A stretch of 47,362 nucleotides of DNA from a bacterium (GTDB lineage Bacteria > SZUA-182 > DTGQ01), in the NCBI GenBank assembly GCA_023512255.1, contig JAILZY010000021.1:1-47362 (forward strand). The letters are read 5' to 3'. Position 1 is the first letter of the stretch; each line of letters opens with the position of its first letter. Below, piece by piece: positions 33,258 to 43,064 of this stretch. The translations under genes were made by a program, and so were the position numbers. The notes beneath the pieces are model-generated. The model had not been told where the DNA came from, did no database searches, and was given only the letters and a program-made list of their open reading frames with translations.

Positions 33258-36248
33258 TCATCTCCTCTTTAAAAATCCCTTGAGGGTATCCTTTAGGACA
33301 TCCTCAACCGAGGACGGCCTTGGCTTTGCCGAACCGCCATCCTCTTTCTGAACCTCTTTCAAAGCTTCCCCTTGGCCGTCCTTATCTTGACCGCCTTTTT
33401 CCAATAGTCGGTCAAGGAACTGTTTTTGAAGTTTTTCCTTGAGCTTCTCTTCCAGTTTTTCCTTGACTTTCTCTTCTTCCTTCCTGACCATCTCCTCAAG
33501 TTCCTTCCTTACCTTCTCCTGCATTCCCCGGCTAATGGCTGCAAGGTCAACCTTGAGAGCAGGCCGCATCAGGGTTCCGCCGGCCTTGACCGGTATCACT
33601 GTCCAGCCCCGCTCGTCGGTCAAATTCAGATATTGGCTTAGAAGCATCTTATTGGTCTGCAAGATACGGGGCGAGATCCTAACCATGATCTCCATACTCA
33701 AAGAACTGTCAAGACCGATTGTCCCTCGTGGCTCAAGAACATAATCCTCCCTGACCAGATCAGAATCAAGGTGAATCTTCCCCTTCTCCACAGCCACCTT
33801 GCCCTTCATGGTCTTAAATATCAGCTCCTCCCAGTTGGCTACCGGCAGTAGGGAAAAGAGAGCTTTGCCAAGCTCGGTATTCTGAACCTTCCCTTCGGCA
33901 AGCTCAAAATTGCCAGTAAGATTTAAATTTTGCTGGATTTTCTCTTTTTCTTTTCCCTCTCCAGCTAGATCTATCCGTCCGGTAAATTTTCCCGAAAAAA
34001 TGGGTGCATACTTGGGCGCCAAAGCCAAAAGCAGCTCATGCACAGAGATGGATTTTAGGCTGACCGTGGAAGAGTAGGCTGTCTTATCCACATCCAACAT
34101 GCCATCGGCGGCAATCACTCCCTGGCCGAAAACTTCAGCCCGCAGATTCTGCCACCGCAAGATATCATTTTGCAGCGAATAAGCAAGATCAACATTATGG
34201 AGCGCTAGGCTCTTATAGCTGGCTCTGGCTAGATGCACTTTACCCGAGGCCGAGATTTTTTCCCCTGCCGAATCAGCCGAGGGGCTCTTTTGGGGAGCTT
34301 TTTCGGCCACTACTTCGCCCTTTTGGGTTAGGGCTTGAGCACTGGCCAAAACCTCGTCAAGGCTTACCTGCCGAGAGGCTACATCCATATGAACAATCGG
34401 CGTCTTTCGGTAATTGGCAATCTTTCCCTTAAGGGAAAGATCAGACTTTGGCAGGGAAATATTAACATTGTCAATGGCTAGCTCCTGCTCAGTAAAGCGT
34501 GTCCGGCCATCGAGCTGCAAGATAGGGCAAAGGCCATCCGCCGACTGCTTAATCCGGCTGCCTGACCCCGCTGTATCCTTAGCTGAAGCTAAAGAGCCGC
34601 CTCCTCCTGCTGCCTGCTTGAGCACAGAAGCTTCTTTTGGCTTAATCCTAACCTTTTGCCAAGCCGCCTCTCCCTGATAGTGTAAGGTTGAGAGCTCGGT
34701 TGGATTTCCAGATACAGTGGCCACTATGGTGGCCGCTCCCCCCTGCTCGAGCTCGACCTTGCTCAGCCAGGGCGAAAGATCCGCAGGCATTGCCTGATAG
34801 AGCCTAGCTAGATCTTGAATCTGAGACTCTACCTTAATATTCATAGCTGGCTTGTGCAGATAATCAAAGACGCTGCCAGACAGAATCGCCTGAAAGCCGG
34901 GAAGGGTAGCCACTAGCCGTGGAATCTGAACGCTCCGAAGGTCAAACCGCACACTCCCATCAAGCCTTGGTGAGAGCGAGGCATAAGGCTGATAAAGGAG
35001 CTTGACCCCGGACAGCTTAGCCTGTCCAAAAAAGGCCGTGGAATTAGCCTGAGCCTGATGCTCCCCCCCCTCTCCCCTGCGCCTGAGACCAGCCTGCAAG
35101 TCAACTACTCTGCCGCTTACGGCTATCTTCTCTAAAGCCTTTGGCCTCAAGGCTAAAGGGACGGCGGCCATGAGTTTGCCAAGATCAACATCTGAAGCAG
35201 AAAGCCTCAGATCAACTGTCCGATCTGGTGTGGTGAAGTTTGCTATCTGGCCGTTGATTTGAGTGGGAATTTGGGCAACCATAAGGTTTATCCGCTCAAC
35301 TCTCAGAAGATGCTGGCTCATATCCGCCTTGATAAGGTAATCCCCAGCCAGGGCAGGCATCTTGATCGGCTCGCTGGTCGAGGTGATACGAGGAGCAATA
35401 ACTTTTAAATCATCCAGGCTGATTGTGCCCTCGACCTGCGCCTTATTCTCTGCCCCTACAGCCACGATTCGGCTAGTCAGATCAAGCCGCGAAGAAAGCA
35501 CACTCATCGGTATAGCTTGGCCATAGTAGGCTGAGAGAATTTTAAGATCTAATGAGTCAACCTTAACCTGAAAATCAAAGGCGGCCGACCCAGGATCAAC
35601 CTGACCGCTGACCTCTAGCCTAGATTCCTCACGCCCAGGAAGCTCTGCCGACAGGCTCAAGGTCAAAGGATTGGTCAGGGAGATATCCTCAGCGGTGAAG
35701 TTAACCTTCTTAAGTAGTAGAGAAGAGGCCGGATGAGCTGATTGGTCGATAAAAGTAAGCTCGCCATCTCGGATTTCAACCTCAGAGATAAGAGGGATGA
35801 AGGCTTGCTCAGATGGCTCAGGCTCCTTAGATTCTGTACTTTCAGCCTTGATTTTGGCCAAAATATCACTGAAGTTGAATGCCTTTTGCTCATTTATACT
35901 AATCAGGATCTGAGGCCGGATAACTCGTACCCGATGGATGATCAGCTTCCTTTTAAATAATGGCCAAAAGGCATATTTTAAAACAAACTCATCGGCAGAC
36001 AAAAAGGCGCGCTCACCAAACTCAGGATTATCCTGAATACTGACCTTTGAAATCTCAATGCCGGTGAAGATATTGATCTTAACATCCTCTATCGAGATCT
36101 TTCTACCCAAGGCCTTCTCAGCATATGGTAAAACCAACTCCTTAACCCTATCCGAGGTAAGCCAGATCTTAATGACAATGCTAAGAGCAACCAACAAAAC
36201 AGCTAGAGCAGTGAGAGAGAAAACGGCAACCTTGATTCCTCTCTTCAT
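33258..36248 (-). CDS. AsmA-family envelope protein
   Basis: A 996-aa inner-membrane-anchored protein. An N-terminal helix (VAVFSLTALAVLLVALSIVI) is followed by a long beta-rich periplasmic region, starting with SDRVKELVLPYAEKALGRKI, which is typical of the AsmA N-terminus. AsmA-like motifs recur (SGKVHLARASYKSLALHNVD, ELAEGKVQNTELGKALFSLL). The C-terminal ~110 residues are charged and predicted coiled coil (EEMVRKEEEKVKEKLEEKLK). AsmA-like proteins are bridge-like lipid-transfer or outer-membrane biogenesis factors. It ends 15 nt before darP. Confidence 0.88.
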   Translation of the reverse strand: MKRGIKVAVFSLTALAVLLVALSIVIKIWLTSDRVKELVLPYAEKALGRKISIEDVKINIFTGIEISKVSIQDNPEFGERAFLSADEFVLKYAFWPLFKRKLIIHRVRVIRPQILISINEQKAFNFSDILAKIKAESTESKEPEPSEQAFIPLISEVEIRDGELTFIDQSAHPASSLLLKKVNFTAEDISLTNPLTLSLSAELPGREESRLEVSGQVDPGSAAFDFQVKVDSLDLKILSAYYGQAIPMSVLSSRLDLTSRIVAVGAENKAQVEGTISLDDLKVIAPRITSTSEPIKMPALAGDYLIKADMSQHLLRVERINLMVAQIPTQINGQIANFTTPDRTVDLRLSASDVDLGKLMAAVPLALRPKALEKIAVSGRVVDLQAGLRRRGEGGEHQAQANSTAFFGQAKLSGVKLLYQPYASLSPRLDGSVRFDLRSVQIPRLVATLPGFQAILSGSVFDYLHKPAMNIKVESQIQDLARLYQAMPADLSPWLSKVELEQGGAATIVATVSGNPTELSTLHYQGEAAWQKVRIKPKEASVLKQAAGGGGSLASAKDTAGSGSRIKQSADGLCPILQLDGRTRFTEQELAIDNVNISLPKSDLSLKGKIANYRKTPIVHMDVASRQVSLDEVLASAQALTQKGEVVAEKAPQKSPSADSAGEKISASGKVHLARASYKSLALHNVDLAYSLQNDILRWQNLRAEVFGQGVIAADGMLDVDKTAYSSTVSLKSISVHELLLALAPKYAPIFSGKFTGRIDLAGEGKEKEKIQQNLNLTGNFELAEGKVQNTELGKALFSLLPVANWEELIFKTMKGKVAVEKGKIHLDSDLVREDYVLEPRGTIGLDSSLSMEIMVRISPRILQTNKMLLSQYLNLTDERGWTVIPVKAGGTLMRPALKVDLAAISRGMQEKVRKELEEMVRKEEEKVKEKLEEKLKEKLQKQFLDRLLEKGGQDKDGQGEALKEVQKEDGGSAKPRPSSVEDVLKDTLKGFLKRR

Positions 36249-36633
36249 GATCCATCAAGTCTCCTTTGCAGCCAATAATACCTTATTCGAGATAAGGTTA
36301 GTATATCACAGCAGAAAAATAACACAAAATCTTTTTTAAAGATGAACCTCTGTGCCGCCGGGCGATTCCATAAGAAATTGGTTAGCCGATAATATCCAGG
36401 GAAAGCTATGTCCAAACCCTCGGCATTACATTATTGCTCATGTCTATCACATGTCTATCATTCGTGAACACCGGAATCCAAGTAATTTTACCTCTGGATT
36501 TCTGTTTTCGCGGGAACGAGACGGCATACTGAAATTACCTAGCTTTCCACTGAAAATGGATATGAGCGTACATTATGATAAATAAAAGGTGCTTGCGCTG
36601 CCAGAGTAAGTTTTGATCTTTATGGGGTCAGAC

Positions 36634-36669
36634 ACTTATTAATTGAGGGATACTTATTGATTGAGGGAT
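36634..36669. repeat. 18-bp tandem duplication
   Basis: ACTTATTAATTGAGGGAT (36634-36651) is followed by ACTTATTGATTGAGGGAT (36652-36669), one mismatch. It abuts the family-1 element that starts at 36677. Confidence 0.9.
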
Positions 36670-36676
36670 ACTTCCT

Positions 36677-36783
36677 CTACACTTTTGCAGAAATTTCTTA
36701 TCGCCTTGAAATCCTTGAAAGTTACCTCTAATAACAAATCCAGTAAAATCAAGGCCTTGGAGAAAAAGTGCAAAAGCATAGTA
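36677..36783 (+). repeat. Family-1 TIR element, copy B
   Basis: A 107-bp element from CTACACTTTTGCAGAAATTT to TGCAAAAGCATAGTA. Its ends are inverted repeats, and the internal CCTTGAAATCCTTGAAAGTT and AAAATCAAGG match the copies at 1-76 and 46033-46141. It has no coding capacity. Confidence 0.8.
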
Positions 36784-36891
36784 CTTCCTTAAAAGGTAAA
36801 AAATGAGGATGGCGCGGTAGGTCGAGGGAAGGATCAGGGCCCTTTAGGCCAAAAATCAGGACAAGGAAACCAAACTACAGTCTATTTTACA

Positions 36892-37110
36892 ATCACCCTC
36901 CCGCTTGGGGAAGCGGGTATATGATTTCTGACTGGATTGGTACACCAGGGCATAATCACCCTCCCGCTTGGGGAAGCGGGTTTCTTTGGCTATTCCGTGT
37001 ATACTCTCAGCTATAATCACCCTCCTGCCTGGGGAAGCGGTTGATGCCCAAAAACAGACACCCCAGGAGAGAAACAATCACCCTCCCGCTTGGGGAAGCG
37101 GGAGGGTGAA
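36892..37110. CRISPR. Four-repeat CRISPR-like mini-array without cas genes
   Basis: Four copies of a 27-nt unit, from AATCACCCTCC to GGGGAAGCGGG, start at 36892, 36955, 37016 and 37077 (periods 63, 61, 61). Spacers are 36, 34 and 34 nt and unrelated to each other. The repeat holds a stem CCCGCTT / AAGCGGG with a GGGG loop. Copy 3 has three changes. Copy 4 is extended to a 14-bp palindrome (37079-37092 with 37097-37110). No cas gene is in the window. A REP-like palindrome cluster is the main alternative. Confidence 0.55.
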
Positions 37111-37238
37111 GAATAAGGAAGAAAATGAAGGCAGCTCCCATCCAAGATGGCTCGATATCTGAATCAAAGAATCAAGCCTATATCCGAGCCTATATCAAAA
37201 AATCTAGCCTATAGATAGAGTGTTATAAACACCTGGTC

Positions 37239-40200
37239 TCAATCAAGGCAGCTTGGCAATTCAAGGTATTTGCGAAAGATACAGATAGCATCACCTGGAG
37301 TAACCGTACCATCATGGTTTACATCTGCATGAGCAGGACAAGGGCCAAGCTCAAGGTAGCACCGGAAGGCTGAGATGGCATCCCCAGGGGTGATTACTCC
37401 ATCGGCGTTCAGATCACCTGCTAGAAGAAAGCGATCAGTAAACCACCTGCTGGTGTGAGTCGCCTGTACCCTGGCCAGCAGACCCCCCTCCTCAGAGGCC
37501 GTGATCGCAATCCCCTCGCCCTGCTCAGGAGTAGGTCTAAAGAGTTCTCTCTGGCCACCCACTCCCTCAAAGTAAATACCATACAGCCCAGGTTTGGGCT
37601 GCCACTGTCCATCTGCGGCCAGCTCAAAGTCATCCTCATCTTTGGCTACCAGGGCCTCGATATCAGCCAAGACTACACCAGGCTCCTGAATCTTTCTCTG
37701 GAGAGCCTTATGAAGGGGAACAAAAATGATAATAGGCTCAGCCTCAGGGCTGCGTAAAAAGCCAGCTTGAGGATCAGGGGGATTATACTCTACCCGCCTG
37801 CCTTCCTGGTCGGTAAAATGGATATCCACAATTAGCCTGTCAGGATCATCGAAACTCTGCCGACAGTCAATGGTCAGCTCAAGCCTTTGGTTCGGATCAA
37901 CCCGCTCCTCTCTCCTGCCCTGCTCATCAACCCTGGCCAAAAAGGCAGGGTCGATATTGGCGACATTAAAAGAGGTTTTTACCTGCACCTCCCGCTGCCC
38001 GCTCTCATCCTCTTGAGCCCTGCCGCTTATCTCTCGGCGGCTGCTACTCTGCTGAGTGCCAAGGGCCATCGTCATCACTACTGGAATCTCAGCCTGAGTA
38101 AGCAGAGCCCTAAGATCTAGCTCCGCCACGCTCTGCCCTATCAGCTTCTCCTGCTGCCTCCGATCGACTCTAAATAGCCGGCTGAAGGTAGCCACCACTT
38201 TGGGTAAACTACCTCCCCCAGCATCCTCAACCACTTCTCCCCGCACACCTACCTGATAGGCAATGATCTGATTCGTGCCGCTTTCGGTGATCTCGGTCAT
38301 AATATGCCTAGCCGAAGCCGGATCATCCAGATTACCCAAGGGAATCTGAACTCTGAGATATTGAGTGCCAAACACCGGATCCTTCACCCTGGCTGGCTCT
38401 ACCACCACTGGATAAAGCCTTGCTCCGCTTGGTGAGTCAGGATGGTCAGGCAGACCATTTTGATCCTGATCATCCTCACGGCTAAACAAGGCTAACCTGA
38501 GGTATCGGCTAGACCAGTCCTCTGCTCTACCGTCAGGGCCATGATATTGGAAATTCAGGATCAGCCTGTGGCCCTCGGTCGGATCATCCTCATCTTGCCG
38601 AACAAGAAAAACCGATGGGCTAGCTTGCTCAGCCAGAACGATCCGGCCAAGATTCAACCAAGAGCCTCCCCCGCCATCATCAGAGGAAGCTATAGTCATA
38701 ACCGCACTCTGATACCCAGCCGCCTGAGCCGTTAGGGTATACCCTCCTCGGGGAACGAAAAAGGTAAAGGGGCCGCTTGCCGGCAAGGTTATCCGGCGAC
38801 TGAGCGAATGCTGAGAGCTGTCCTCTCCAGAGAGGAAAAGCTCAATCCAGCCTGCTCCTGCCTCAACCGATCCTGTGATCAGGCACTTATCCTTAGTCGG
38901 TCTGGTCAGATTGAGATGCTGGGTATTCATTCCCTCAGCAAGCTGGATGCTCTGGCGCAGGGGCTCAAATTTTCCAAAATGCTCTGCATCCTCTCGCAAG
39001 CTATCGTCTGAAGAATCAATATCAGTAACCACAATCGTATAGGCTCCCTCATCCAGCCCCCGAATCCTATAGCGACCGGAGGCGCAGTCAATCTCAATCG
39101 GCCTAACTGCCGAATGGCCTGAGCTGAACATGCCCTGATATAACCAGGCTTCACTGCTGGCCACAAGGCGATTGGTAGTCTTGCTGATCAGGTCGATCCT
39201 GATCGGCAGTATCTCCCTGGCCGCGGGGAAGATGCATCGGCCCTCATCACCACATCGAAGCTCTCCCTCAAGGGACGAGGCCTCCCTGACATGGATCTTC
39301 CCCTGCTGAATATCCTCAGCTTGAAGCGCAGGAGCTTGAGCCCGGAGGGCAAGATTGAAATCACCTGGCTTGAGAAGCTTTGCTCCTATGCTCAGATCAA
39401 AGGAAAGGGCTGGCCCGGCTTCGCCTTCTGTCAGAACCTTGCCAGCAAGATCTTGCAGGCTCCACTGCCATCCGACCTCAAATGGGCTATTAACCCGAGC
39501 AAGGTAATGATAGTCTGCACCAGAGCTGACTATTAAGGGAGGATTGCTATCGATGAAAATCAGCCGAGGACCCCTGGCCGAGACAGCCTGACTGCCGCTA
39601 GGCTGACCGCCAGCCGGAAGGCCAGTATCACTCACCTGGCTCTTAAGGTAAAATCCTAGCCCAAGCTCACTGCTCAAGCACTGAGGCTTATATCCCCTGG
39701 CCTTTAGGGTCGCTGTCCTGGTTAAGGTTATCGGGCCAGTGTAGAGAATTGACTCACGAGTAGGCTCACTCCCATCTAAAGTGTAGCGGATTTCAGCCCC
39801 ATCAGTGGGACAGGTCAAAGAAACCGAAACAGTGTCACCAAAAACGGCAAATGCCGGAGAGAGCACAGGTTTAGCTACCCGGCATTGCGGGGTGAAGGTA
39901 TAATTTCCCCCTTGAGTCAGATCAGAAATACTCCTTGAGTCCTCAAATACGCATCCATCTTCGGTCTGGATATCGATAAAAACCAAATCATTATCTGTAA
40001 TCCAGAGAGGATCACCACTAGTTGAGACTTTCAAATCAGCCAGGTTAAAGAACCAGACTCCCTTATCGTTGGTCAGAGTAGTCAGGGGTGCGGATGAGGC
40101 CATACCCTGGTTGACCACTACTGAGACGGCAGCTCCAGACAGGGGGCTTTTATCCTCCTTTTGAACTCTACCGCCGATGAAAAAATTTGGGCCCGGCTCT

Positions 40201-40973
40201 CTGACCGGGAAGGTCTTGAACTGGTAATATTGCCCCTGGTTATTATCGACCGATGCCCCGGACTGGATCTCATAATAATATGTTTGATCAGGTTTTAGAC
40301 CACTTAACTTAACCTGATGAATTTTCCCCGCCCGCTGGTCAAAGGCGACTAAATAGTTCGTCAGCTGACTATCTGTGCCGTAGTGCACCTGCCCTATTGT
40401 ACTGACGTTAGTTCGCCACGAGATGGTAATTGATCTGGCAGCCAGGTTTGACTCCCTGATATCGGAAATCGTAACCTCTCTTCCCTCTTCCTGATGCTGA
40501 GAGGCTGGCAAGACAACCACCCTCTGTTTCTGAGTGGTAACATTACCCTGTCCATCATGGTAGGTCCAGGTTACGGTATACAAGCCGCTTGTGGTGTAGA
40601 CGAGAGGATCGGTAGTCGTAGCCAAAACCCTCCCCACACAGTTATCAGTAGCCGTAGGTGGGATCAAGGTAATTGTTCCCTCAGCTACTAATGCCGGAAG
40701 AGGATCGATATCCGCAACAGGGGGATAGATGTCAGCGACTAGCTCTGGCTGGCATTGATCAGTGAGCCAAAATCCGCCCCCCTCACTTTCAGCCACATCA
40801 ATCTCACCCTGAATTTCATCGCCCTGGATGCCACCTGGTGCATAAGATTCATAAGAAATTGGTTCTGCTGACCGGGCTTGAGGAACCTTGCCTGCCAGCC
40901 CTCCGAAAACTACAATAAGTAAAAAAAATAAGCTGGCTGAAACTAAAGACTTCTTCATAGCTCTTTCCTCCAT
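37239..40973 (-). CDS. Secreted multidomain protein with C-terminal dockerin
   Basis: A 1244-aa exported protein. The signal peptide is LVSASLFFLLIVVFGGLAGK with a likely cut near ARSAEP. An HYR-like domain follows (about 75-155, PTATDNCVGRVLATTTDP, YTVTWTYHDGQGN). Next are fibronectin III / Fn3-like phosphoesterase-type (SWRTNVSTIGQVHYGTDSQL), carboxypeptidase-regulatory-like (FIGGRVQKEDKSPLSGAAVS) and a chitobiase C-terminal-like repeat (GAEIRYTLDGSEPT, YTGPITLTRTATLKARGY). The middle is beta-rich. The last 61 residues are a dockerin with two Ca loops, DLNADGVITPGDA and DVNHDGTVTPGDA. No catalytic domain is recognised. Likely a cell-surface or matrix protein that binds a cohesin-bearing partner not in this window. 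Confidence 0.87.
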   Translation of the reverse strand: MEERAMKKSLVSASLFFLLIVVFGGLAGKVPQARSAEPISYESYAPGGIQGDEIQGEIDVAESEGGGFWLTDQCQPELVADIYPPVADIDPLPALVAEGTITLIPPTATDNCVGRVLATTTDPLVYTTSGLYTVTWTYHDGQGNVTTQKQRVVVLPASQHQEEGREVTISDIRESNLAARSITISWRTNVSTIGQVHYGTDSQLTNYLVAFDQRAGKIHQVKLSGLKPDQTYYYEIQSGASVDNNQGQYYQFKTFPVREPGPNFFIGGRVQKEDKSPLSGAAVSVVVNQGMASSAPLTTLTNDKGVWFFNLADLKVSTSGDPLWITDNDLVFIDIQTEDGCVFEDSRSISDLTQGGNYTFTPQCRVAKPVLSPAFAVFGDTVSVSLTCPTDGAEIRYTLDGSEPTRESILYTGPITLTRTATLKARGYKPQCLSSELGLGFYLKSQVSDTGLPAGGQPSGSQAVSARGPRLIFIDSNPPLIVSSGADYHYLARVNSPFEVGWQWSLQDLAGKVLTEGEAGPALSFDLSIGAKLLKPGDFNLALRAQAPALQAEDIQQGKIHVREASSLEGELRCGDEGRCIFPAAREILPIRIDLISKTTNRLVASSEAWLYQGMFSSGHSAVRPIEIDCASGRYRIRGLDEGAYTIVVTDIDSSDDSLREDAEHFGKFEPLRQSIQLAEGMNTQHLNLTRPTKDKCLITGSVEAGAGWIELFLSGEDSSQHSLSRRITLPASGPFTFFVPRGGYTLTAQAAGYQSAVMTIASSDDGGGGSWLNLGRIVLAEQASPSVFLVRQDEDDPTEGHRLILNFQYHGPDGRAEDWSSRYLRLALFSREDDQDQNGLPDHPDSPSGARLYPVVVEPARVKDPVFGTQYLRVQIPLGNLDDPASARHIMTEITESGTNQIIAYQVGVRGEVVEDAGGGSLPKVVATFSRLFRVDRRQQEKLIGQSVAELDLRALLTQAEIPVVMTMALGTQQSSSRREISGRAQEDESGQREVQVKTSFNVANIDPAFLARVDEQGRREERVDPNQRLELTIDCRQSFDDPDRLIVDIHFTDQEGRRVEYNPPDPQAGFLRSPEAEPIIIFVPLHKALQRKIQEPGVVLADIEALVAKDEDDFELAADGQWQPKPGLYGIYFEGVGGQRELFRPTPEQGEGIAITASEEGGLLARVQATHTSRWFTDRFLLAGDLNADGVITPGDAISAFRCYLELGPCPAHADVNHDGTVTPGDAICIFRKYLELPSCLD

Positions 40974-41495
40974 CTGATGCCTTACATTGTTGCTTTTTAT
41001 CTGCCGGCTGCCTACATTTATTGTTTTTTATCTTCCGATTAACCTTATACTTACCTCCTTGAGGGGAATAGCCGCAATTTTGGCGATTAACTTTCCCTCT
41101 CGCTAATATACTCCCCTCATTTTGATGAGAATAAGCATTCTCTGATAAATAAATCAAACACTAAAAAGCTAATTTAAATTTTTTCAATTATATATAATAA
41201 ATAGCATAAAGATAGAGACTAAGTCAATAACAAAACTCAATCTTCTAAGCTGATATGATATTGCCGATTCTGGTATAACTAAGTGCTCCTCTCGTTAACA
41301 AAGTGCGCGAGCTGAGCGGACCCCAAGGGCCGCCCTAGAGCAGAGGTGGGTTTTAAACCCACCCCTACCTTGTTGTGTTACGCACTTAGCGAAAGAACCA
41401 CTAAGACAATTGCAAGGAAATTAATTATAGGGTATGATTAAGATATGAGTATCTATTATTCAGTAATAAAAGAGACTATGGAGGGATAAGTAAAG
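40974..41495. other. Divergent gene-free region
   Basis: A 522-nt gap between divergent genes that must carry both promoters. 40980-41042 holds an imperfect ~30-bp tandem duplication (CCTTACATTG..TTTTTATCTG then CCTACATTTA..TTTTTATCTT). An AT-rich stretch (41150-41230) and a family-2 TIR element follow. No gene is seen. Confidence 0.75.
41292..41392. repeat. Family-2 TIR element, copy B
   Basis: A ~101-bp element from TCGTTAACAAAGTGCG to TTACGCACTTAGCGA; the ends are imperfect inverted repeats. It shares AAGGGCCGCCC and the right end with copy A at 9041-9139. An internal palindrome GTGGGTTTTAAACCCAC is present only in this copy. Confidence 0.7.
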
Positions 41496-43064
41496 GTGTC
41501 TGGAAAACAGATAAGCGTCACTGATGAAGTAAATCTACTCCTCCAAGTGATGCCGCCACGTATTCGCCAGGCGATTGAAGAAAGAAAGCATACAGATCTT
41601 TTGCTTGAGATTGTGATCGACCTGGGAAGACCTCCTGAGATGAGGTTTTTGGATCACATGGAGGAGTTGCCGATAGATAATATTACCCGCGAAGACATTG
41701 ATTATGTAGTTTCAGGAGTCGGTAAATTCGGAGAAGACAACCGAGCAGGAATCGAGCGGACGCTTCACCGCATCTCGGCTATCCGTAACCGAGCAGGGAC
41801 GATTATCGGCCTGACTTGCCGGGTTGGCCGAGCCGTGTTCGGCACGGTGGATATTGTTCAGGATGTGATTAAGAGCGGTGAGTCTCTATTGCTTCTTGGC
41901 CGCCCCGGTGTAGGTAAGACTACGATCTTACGGGAGGCAGCCAGGGTGCTGGCCGACGATCTTGGCAAGCGAGTGGTTATCGTTGATACTTCTAACGAAA
42001 TAGCTGGTGATGGTGATATTCCCCACCCAGGCATTGGCCGGGCGCGTCGGATGCAGGTTCCCTCTCCTGATCGTCAACATGCACTTATGATCGAGGCGGT
42101 GGAGAATCACATGCCCGAAGTAGTGGTCATTGATGAAATCAGTACTGAGGCTGAAGCCATGGCCGCCAGGACCATTGCCGAGCGGGGCGTGCAGCTCATA
42201 GCCACTGCTCATGGGAATACCCTGGCCAATTTACTGCAAAACCCTACCCTCTCCGACCTGGTCGGAGGTATCCAGGCGGTTACTCTCTCTGATGAAGAGG
42301 CCAGACGCCGAGGTACCCAGAAAACAGTGCTTGAGCGAAAAGCTCCTCCGACCTTTGATGTTTTGATCGAGATCCAGGACAAGGACCGGCTGGCCGTCTA
42401 CCATGATGTAGCCTCCATGGTCGATGATTTTCTGCGTGGGCTGCACGTTCAGCCAGAGCTAAGAGTCCGTAAAGAGGATGGTGAAATTGAGATTATTCAG
42501 CCGACCGTGCAACCCCAAGCTACGGCTCAGCCTATCTTTCAGCAAGAGATAGCTGCTGGGAGGCAGAGCATGGCCTCTATGGCCAGCTTTCTCCCAGGAG
42601 CAAAGACCGTGCGGATTTTTCCCTATGCTGTGAGCCGCAGCCGACTGCTGAAGGCTATCCATAAATTCAGACTGCCCGCCACTGTGGTTAACAATCTCGA
42701 TGAGGCAGACCTAGTCCTGATCTTGAAGTCACCCAAGAGGGTTCAGCCTAAACGCCTTCGCGAGGCTCAAGCCAGAGGATTGCCCATTCATCTGATCAAG
42801 AATAATACTCTGACCCAAATTGAAAATTTCTTGCGCTCGACCTTCCCAGACAGCGGTAACGGACATGGGGAAGAGGAGCAAGATGCCCTGCGAGAAGCTG
42901 AAGCGGCCGTCAGTGAGGTCCTAAGACATGGGCATCCAGTAGAGCTATCGCCTCAGAACAATTACCTGTGTCGGCTGCAACACCAAGTCGCCGAGCGCTC
43001 TGGGCTTCCCTCGGAAAGCAAGGGCAGAGAGCCGTATCGCCGGGTAGTCATCTACCCCCTGTAA
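41496..43064 (+). CDS. SpoIIIAA/Ycf45-type AAA ATPase with R3H domain
   Basis: A 522-aa cytosolic ATPase. The Walker A motif LLGRPGVGKTTILREAARVL and Walker B MPEVVVIDEIST lie at about 135-220 in a RecA/PilT-like fold, as in SpoIIIAA and cyanobacterial/plastid Ycf45. ISAIRNRAGTIIGLTCRVGR precedes it. About 350-450 is an extra domain, and the last ~90 residues match R3H (AVSEVLRHGHPVELSPQNNY, LCRLQHQVAERSGL), which binds single-stranded nucleic acid. The start is GTG with GGAGGG 10 nt upstream. Physiological role is unknown in non-sporulating bacteria. Confidence 0.88.
   Translation: MSGKQISVTDEVNLLLQVMPPRIRQAIEERKHTDLLLEIVIDLGRPPEMRFLDHMEELPIDNITREDIDYVVSGVGKFGEDNRAGIERTLHRISAIRNRAGTIIGLTCRVGRAVFGTVDIVQDVIKSGESLLLLGRPGVGKTTILREAARVLADDLGKRVVIVDTSNEIAGDGDIPHPGIGRARRMQVPSPDRQHALMIEAVENHMPEVVVIDEISTEAEAMAARTIAERGVQLIATAHGNTLANLLQNPTLSDLVGGIQAVTLSDEEARRRGTQKTVLERKAPPTFDVLIEIQDKDRLAVYHDVASMVDDFLRGLHVQPELRVRKEDGEIEIIQPTVQPQATAQPIFQQEIAAGRQSMASMASFLPGAKTVRIFPYAVSRSRLLKAIHKFRLPATVVNNLDEADLVLILKSPKRVQPKRLREAQARGLPIHLIKNNTLTQIENFLRSTFPDSGNGHGEEEQDALREAEAAVSEVLRHGHPVELSPQNNYLCRLQHQVAERSGLPSESKGREPYRRVVIYPL

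Larger units (their letters stand above)
36249..37238. other. Gene-free region with element, tandem duplications and CRISPR-like array
   Basis: About 1 kb without a credible gene. It holds a decayed GGATTTC-type dispersed repeat (about 36470-36520), an 11-bp tandem duplication CATGTCTATCA (36439-36460), an 18-bp tandem duplication (36634-36669), a family-1 TIR element, the CRISPR-like array, and three short copies of AGCCTATA (37175-37214). It must also contain the promoter of the AsmA gene. Confidence 0.8.

Noticed and set aside
36369-40861. 15-bp identity CATAAGAAATTGGTT between 36369 area and 40847 area
   Set aside because: About one such pair is expected by chance in 47 kb, and the flanks do not match.
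41496-43064. Naming the R3H ATPase as sporulation protein SpoIIIAA
   Set aside because: The C-terminal R3H and middle domains match the Ycf45-type relatives instead, and no sporulation gene is nearby.
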